Assembly: GCA_002771395.1 (NCBI GenBank)
Contig: PCSS01000342.1
Span: 1-9,030, forward strand
DNA from: Bacteroidetes bacterium CG23_combo_of_CG06-09_8_20_14_all_32_9
Lineage (GTDB): Bacteria; Bacteroidota; Bacteroidia; Bacteroidales; GWA2-32-17
Direction of reading: 5' to 3'
DNA: 9,030 nt
The notes under the pieces were generated by a model. The model had not been told where the DNA came from and made no database searches. It was given only the letters and a program-made list of their open reading frames with translations. Position numbers and translations under genes: made by a program. The stretch's first letter is position 1; every line of letters begins with the position of its first letter. Below, piece by piece: positions 6,308 through 9,030 of this stretch.

Positions 6308-7636
6308 TTAGTTTATAATTGGTTTTCTGCCAATTGAGTAATACGTCCAACCTGAATCTTTCATTTCGTTTGGTTCGTATATGTTCCGACCGTCAAAAAT
6401 AATTTTGTTTTTCATAATTCTTTCCATGATTTTGAAATTAGGTGAGCGAAATTCGGTCCATTCAGTTATAATAATAAGTGCATCAACATCAAGGAGTGCA
6501 TCAAAAGGGTCTTTAGCGTATTTAATTACATCACCAATTTTTCTGCGGGTTTCTTCCATAGCAACCGGGTCATAAGCAATTACTTTTGCACCTGCACTGA
6601 GTAATTTTTCAATAACAGTTAGAGAAGAAGCTTCACGCATATCGTCGGTGTTAGGTTTAAAAGAGAGTCCCCAAATTGCAAATGTTTTACCTTTTAAATT
6701 ACCTTTAAAATGCTTATTGGCTTTATTAAACAAAACTTCTTTTTGACGTTTGTTCACATCTTCAACAGCTTTTAAAATTATTAACGAATGTTTATTTTCT
6801 TCAGAAATTTTAATTAATGCTTTTACATCTTTAGGAAAACAAGACCCGCCATAACCTGCACCGGGGTATATAAATTTATTCCCAATGCGACTGTCGCTTC
6901 CAATGCCTTTTCTTACCATATTAACATCGGCACCCACAATTTCGCAAAGATTGGCAATATCATTCATAAAACTTATTTTGGTAGCGAGCATAGAGTTGGC
7001 AGCATATTTTGTCATTTCTGCCGAAGGAATATCCATAAAAATAATAGGATGATTATTTAATAAGAATGGTTTATAAAGGCGACGCATTATTTTTTCAGAT
7101 TCTTTGTTTTCAATTCCAATTACAATACGGTCGGGTTTTAAAAAATCGTCAATAGCATTGCCTTCTTTTAAAAATTCGGGGTTTGAGGCTACATCAAAAG
7201 GAATATTTACGTTTCTTTTATCTAATTCTTCCTGAATAGCAGTTTTAACTTTTTTTGCTGTTCCGATGGGAACTGTACTTTTAGTTACAATTACCATGTA
7301 ATTTTCTATGTATTGTCCAATTTCGCGGGCAACAGCTAAAACATACTGAAGGTCGGCGCTGTCGTCTTCATCGGGAGGGGTTCCAACTGCACTAAAAATT
7401 ACTTCAACATCTTTAAGCGAATCTTTTAAATTTGTGCTAAAACTCAATCTGCCTTTTTCAACATTTCGGTTAACCATTTCTTTTAAACCAGGCTCCCAAA
7501 TAGGAATAATACCGTTTTTAAGTTTAGTAATTTTCTCAACATCAATGTCCACACAGGTTACGTCAATACCTGTTTCGGCAAAGCATGCTCCTGTAACTAA
7601 ACCTACGTAACCTGTTCCAACTACTGAAATCTTCAT
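6308..7636 (-). CDS. ugd: UDP-glucose 6-dehydrogenase
   Basis: A 442-residue enzyme that oxidises UDP-glucose twice with NAD+ to UDP-glucuronate in the cytosol. The N-terminal Rossmann domain starts at residue 1 with GTGYVGLVTG (7-16) and the NAD-binding Asp30 in CVDID. The central domain has VTKSTVPIGT (117-126), NPEFLKEG (152-159) and the conserved Lys210/Asn214 pair in EMTKYAANS. The catalytic cysteine is Cys266 in GYGGSCFPKD (261-270). The C-terminal UDP-binding domain has WGLSFKPNTDDMREA (322-336) and FDGRNIYEP (414-422). All key residues and the normal length are present. It provides the substrate for Uxs, next intact gene downstream. A probable promoter lies far upstream at 7824-7853, implying a leader of roughly 180 bases. 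The close ATG at 7636 fits the family's MKI start. Confidence 0.96.
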   Translation of the reverse strand: MKISVVGTGYVGLVTGACFAETGIDVTCVDIDVEKITKLKNGIIPIWEPGLKEMVNRNVEKGRLSFSTNLKDSLKDVEVIFSAVGTPPDEDDSADLQYVLAVAREIGQYIENYMVIVTKSTVPIGTAKKVKTAIQEELDKRNVNIPFDVASNPEFLKEGNAIDDFLKPDRIVIGIENKESEKIMRRLYKPFLLNNHPIIFMDIPSAEMTKYAANSMLATKISFMNDIANLCEIVGADVNMVRKGIGSDSRIGNKFIYPGAGYGGSCFPKDVKALIKISEENKHSLIILKAVEDVNKRQKEVLFNKANKHFKGNLKGKTFAIWGLSFKPNTDDMREASSLTVIEKLLSAGAKVIAYDPVAMEETRRKIGDVIKYAKDPFDALLDVDALIIITEWTEFRSPNFKIMERIMKNKIIFDGRNIYEPNEMKDSGWTYYSIGRKPIIN

Positions 7637-7808
7637 TTTAAAGTATTTTTATTATTTTTTCTTAATTTTTGATAAAAAATATTAAAGTACACAAACGACA
7701 AAAGATTTTACATTAATTTTCGTTATTATAAAGAAAGTAAAATATTTCTTTGAAAAAGTTAAATACGTAACTCTATGTTAATCAAGGAAAATATAATTTA
7801 TTAAATCT

Positions 7809-7827
7809 TTTGTAACTTTATTACAAA
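7809..7827. promoter_or_regulatory. Operator-like palindrome over the ugd promoter
   Basis: TTTGTAA (7809-7815) and TTACAAA (7821-7827) are perfect 7-base inverted repeats with a 5-base spacer CTTTA. A further half-site, TGTAAC, recurs at 7828-7833 as a direct copy of 7811-7816, and TTACA-AA-TGTAA (7821-7832) forms a second overlapping palindrome. The cluster overlaps the predicted -7 element of the minus-strand promoter and the expected transcript start. This arrangement would suit a dimeric repressor, but no regulator family can be named from it. Confidence 0.4.
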
Positions 7828-7853
7828 TGTAACGTATAAAATTAAAATTTCAA
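7824..7853 (-). promoter_or_regulatory. Predicted ugd promoter, divergent from rpoD
   Basis: On the minus strand TACATTTG (7831-7824) matches the TAnnTTTG consensus exactly. TTG at 7853-7851 lies 19 bases upstream as the -33 element. It is the only consensus -7 I could find on this strand between rpoD and ugd. Transcription would start near 7818, some 180 bases before the ugd ATG. Confidence 0.45.
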
Positions 7854-7861
7854 TTAAAGGT

Positions 7862-7893
7862 ATTGAATTTCATTTTAACAAATCGTAAATTTG
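7862..7893 (+). promoter_or_regulatory. Predicted rpoD promoter
   Basis: ATTG at 7862-7865 and TAAATTTG at 7886-7893 match the Bacteroidota -33 and -7 elements with an ideal 20-base spacer. The expected transcript start is near 7900, leaving a leader of about 16 bases before the ATG at 7916. The -33 region lies only about 10 bases from that of the divergent ugd promoter, so the two polymerases may compete. Confidence 0.6.
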
Positions 7894-7903
7894 CAAAAAA
7901 TAT

Positions 7904-7907
7904 GAGG
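7904..7907 (+). promoter_or_regulatory. Shine-Dalgarno-like GAGG for rpoD
   Basis: GAGG lies 8 bases upstream of the rpoD ATG at 7916, a good spacing. It is unusual here because the other genes in the window lack such a site. It supports 7916 as the start. Confidence 0.45.
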
Positions 7908-7915
7908 CTAAATAT

Positions 7916-8776
7916 ATGAGACAATTAAAAATCACAAAATCAATCACCAATCGCGAGAGTGCATCGCTTGATAAGTATTTGCAAGAGATTGGTAAAGAGC
8001 AATTAATAACAGTTGAGGAAGAAGTAGATCTTGCTCAGAAAATAAGAAAAGGTGATAAGTTGGCGTTAGAAAAGCTTACGCGTGCAAATCTCAGGTTTGT
8101 AGTTTCAGTTGCCAAACAGTATCAGAATCAAGGGTTAAGTTTGCCCGATTTAATAAACGAAGGGAATCTTGGTTTAATTAAAGCAGCCGAAAAATTTGAC
8201 GAAACACGTGGTTTTAAATTTATTTCTTACGCGGTTTGGTGGATTCGTCAATCAATTTTACAGGCTTTGGCAGAACAATCAAGAATTGTTCGCTTACCTT
8301 TAAATCAGGTTGGTTCGCTAAATAAAATTAATAAAGCGCTTTCAAAATTTGAACAGCAAAATGAACGTACACCTACACCCGATGAACTTGCTACAGTACT
8401 TGAAGTTTCAAAAGAAAAAATAGTTGATACACTTCGCGTTTCGGGCCGTCATATTTCTATGGATGCTCCTTTTATTGATGGTGAAGCTAACAGCCTTATT
8501 GACGTTATTGAAAATAAAGATTCTCCTGTTGCTGATTGCAGATTAATAAACGAATCGCTTAGCCGCGAAATACAAAGAGCACTTGCTACTTTAACTGAAC
8601 GCGAACGCGATATTATCCGTTATTTCTTCGGAATATCTTGTCCTGAAAAGACTTTAGAAGAAATAGGCGACAAATTTGCACTTACCCGCGAAAGAGTGCG
8701 TCAGATTAAAGAAAAAGCTATTCGCCGCTTACGCCACACAAGTCGCAGCAAGCTTTTAAAACAATTTTTAGGGTAA
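7916..8776 (+). CDS. rpoD: Primary RNA polymerase sigma factor (RpoD/SigA, short Bacteroidota form)
   Basis: A 286-residue sigma-70 family protein that directs RNA polymerase to housekeeping promoters. Region 1.2 spans about 15-48 ([20 protein letters not shown]). Region 2 spans about 50-123, with the core-binding [20 protein letters not shown] (58-77), [18 protein letters not shown] and the -10-recognition helix [19 protein letters not shown] (100-118). Region 3 follows to about 200. Region 4 has [14 protein letters not shown] (226-239) and the helix-turn-helix [20 protein letters not shown] (246-265), then EKAIRRLR. Region 1.1 and the non-conserved insert of proteobacterial RpoD are absent. 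That, the length and the [11 protein letters not shown] start are characteristic of the primary sigma factor of Bacteroidota. It is divergent from ugd, has its own promoter and terminator, and so appears monocistronic. Confidence 0.96.
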   Translation: MRQLKITKSITNRESASLDKYLQEIGKEQLITVEEEVDLAQKIRKGDKLALEKLTRANLRFVVSVAKQYQNQGLSLPDLINEGNLGLIKAAEKFDETRGFKFISYAVWWIRQSILQALAEQSRIVRLPLNQVGSLNKINKALSKFEQQNERTPTPDELATVLEVSKEKIVDTLRVSGRHISMDAPFIDGEANSLIDVIENKDSPVADCRLINESLSREIQRALATLTERERDIIRYFFGISCPEKTLEEIGDKFALTRERVRQIKEKAIRRLRHTSRSKLLKQFLG

Positions 8777-8793
8777 TTTCTAAATATCAAAGA

Positions 8794-8820
8794 AAAAGGC
8801 GAACAATAAGTTCGCCTTTT
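8794..8820 (+). terminator. Intrinsic terminator of rpoD
   Basis: AAAAGGCGAAC (8794-8804) and GTTCGCCTTTT (8810-8820) form a perfect 11-base stem with an AATAA loop, 17 bases after the rpoD stop. The GC-rich core followed by TTTTATATTT is the classic intrinsic terminator layout. The A-tract on the left side would make it work in the opposite direction too, for a gene entering from the right. Confidence 0.9.
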
Positions 8821-8861
8821 ATATTTATTACGCTTTAGGTTTACTCTATCATTGTCATTCT

Positions 8862-8945
8862 TTAAACAGCAACTTTTTGCCCATTTTGCATTAATGTAAC
8901 TAACGTTTCGGACTTCGTAATATGTTGATAACTAACGACATAATG
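8862..8945 (-). pseudogene. Possible C-terminal remnant of a gene convergent with rpoD
   Basis: On the minus strand a 27-codon stretch is open between TAA at 8948-8946 and TAA at 8864-8862. It reads HYVVSYQHITKSETLVTLMQ, then NGQKVAV. The peptide looks protein-like and ends about 40 bases from the bidirectional terminator, as a convergent gene would. It has no start codon at its beginning, and 27 open codons by chance are not rare, so this is only a candidate remnant. Confidence 0.2.
8897..8937. repeat. Spaced 9-base direct repeat
   Basis: TAACTAACG occurs at 8897-8905 and again at 8929-8937, 32 bases apart start to start (about three helical turns). The surrounding sequence is not otherwise duplicated. 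It could be a paired protein-binding site or a chance match in AT-rich DNA. Confidence 0.25.
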
Positions 8946-9030
8946 TTAATAAGTAATTAGAAAAACACTTGCATAATTCGATGTAATTTATTTATTTTGA
9001 ATTAATTATAAACAAAATAACATAAATTAT

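Noticed and set aside
7916..8776. Alternative or stress sigma factor rather than the primary one
   Set aside because: Regions 1.2, 2, 3 and 4 are all present and near consensus, and the length and N-terminus match the primary sigma factor of Bacteroidota.
1..9030. CRISPR arrays, tRNA or rRNA genes, insertion sequences
   Set aside because: No regularly spaced repeats, no tRNA-like cloverleaf or rRNA segments, and no transposase or terminal inverted repeats were seen.

Overview
The window looks like chromosomal DNA from a member of the Bacteroidota. It is strongly AT-rich. The sigma factor at the right is the short form, about 286 residues without region 1.1, that serves as the primary sigma factor in this phylum. 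Several intergenic regions carry the Bacteroidota promoter pattern (TTG about 20 bases upstream of TAnnTTTG), and most starts lack a Shine-Dalgarno sequence. The genus cannot be determined from what is visible.

Layout, left to right. Positions 1-97 hold the first 32 codons of an unidentified minus-strand gene with its own promoter. Positions 275-4750 hold a tight minus-strand operon, transcribed rfbA - rfbC - rfbD - phosphoglucomutase - yjbQ, with gaps of only 7, 3, 2 and 3 bases. A perfect 33-base palindrome (4799-4831) separates rfbA from the UDP-glucuronate decarboxylase gene (uxs, 4842-5783). Positions 5784-6307 hold no intact gene, but they do hold the remains of two small minus-strand genes: a C-terminal fragment and, 5 bases downstream, a frameshifted gene of about 80 codons. 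UDP-glucose 6-dehydrogenase (ugd) lies at 6308-7636, also on the minus strand. A 279-base divergent control region separates it from rpoD (7916-8776, plus strand), which ends at a clear intrinsic terminator. The last 210 bases are non-coding apart from a possible gene remnant.

The genes work together in nucleotide-sugar supply for surface polysaccharide. Phosphoglucomutase makes glucose-1-phosphate. RfbA, RfbC and RfbD make dTDP-L-rhamnose. Ugd and Uxs convert UDP-glucose through UDP-glucuronate to UDP-xylose. Two enzymes needed for these routes are missing from the window: RfbB (dTDP-glucose 4,6-dehydratase) and UDP-glucose pyrophosphorylase. No glycosyltransferase, Wzx/Wzy or export gene is present.

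I found no new multi-gene system. The points most worth a second look are the decayed gene pair between ugd and uxs, the nested palindrome before rfbA, the palindrome covering the probable ugd promoter next to rpoD, and the absence of rfbB.
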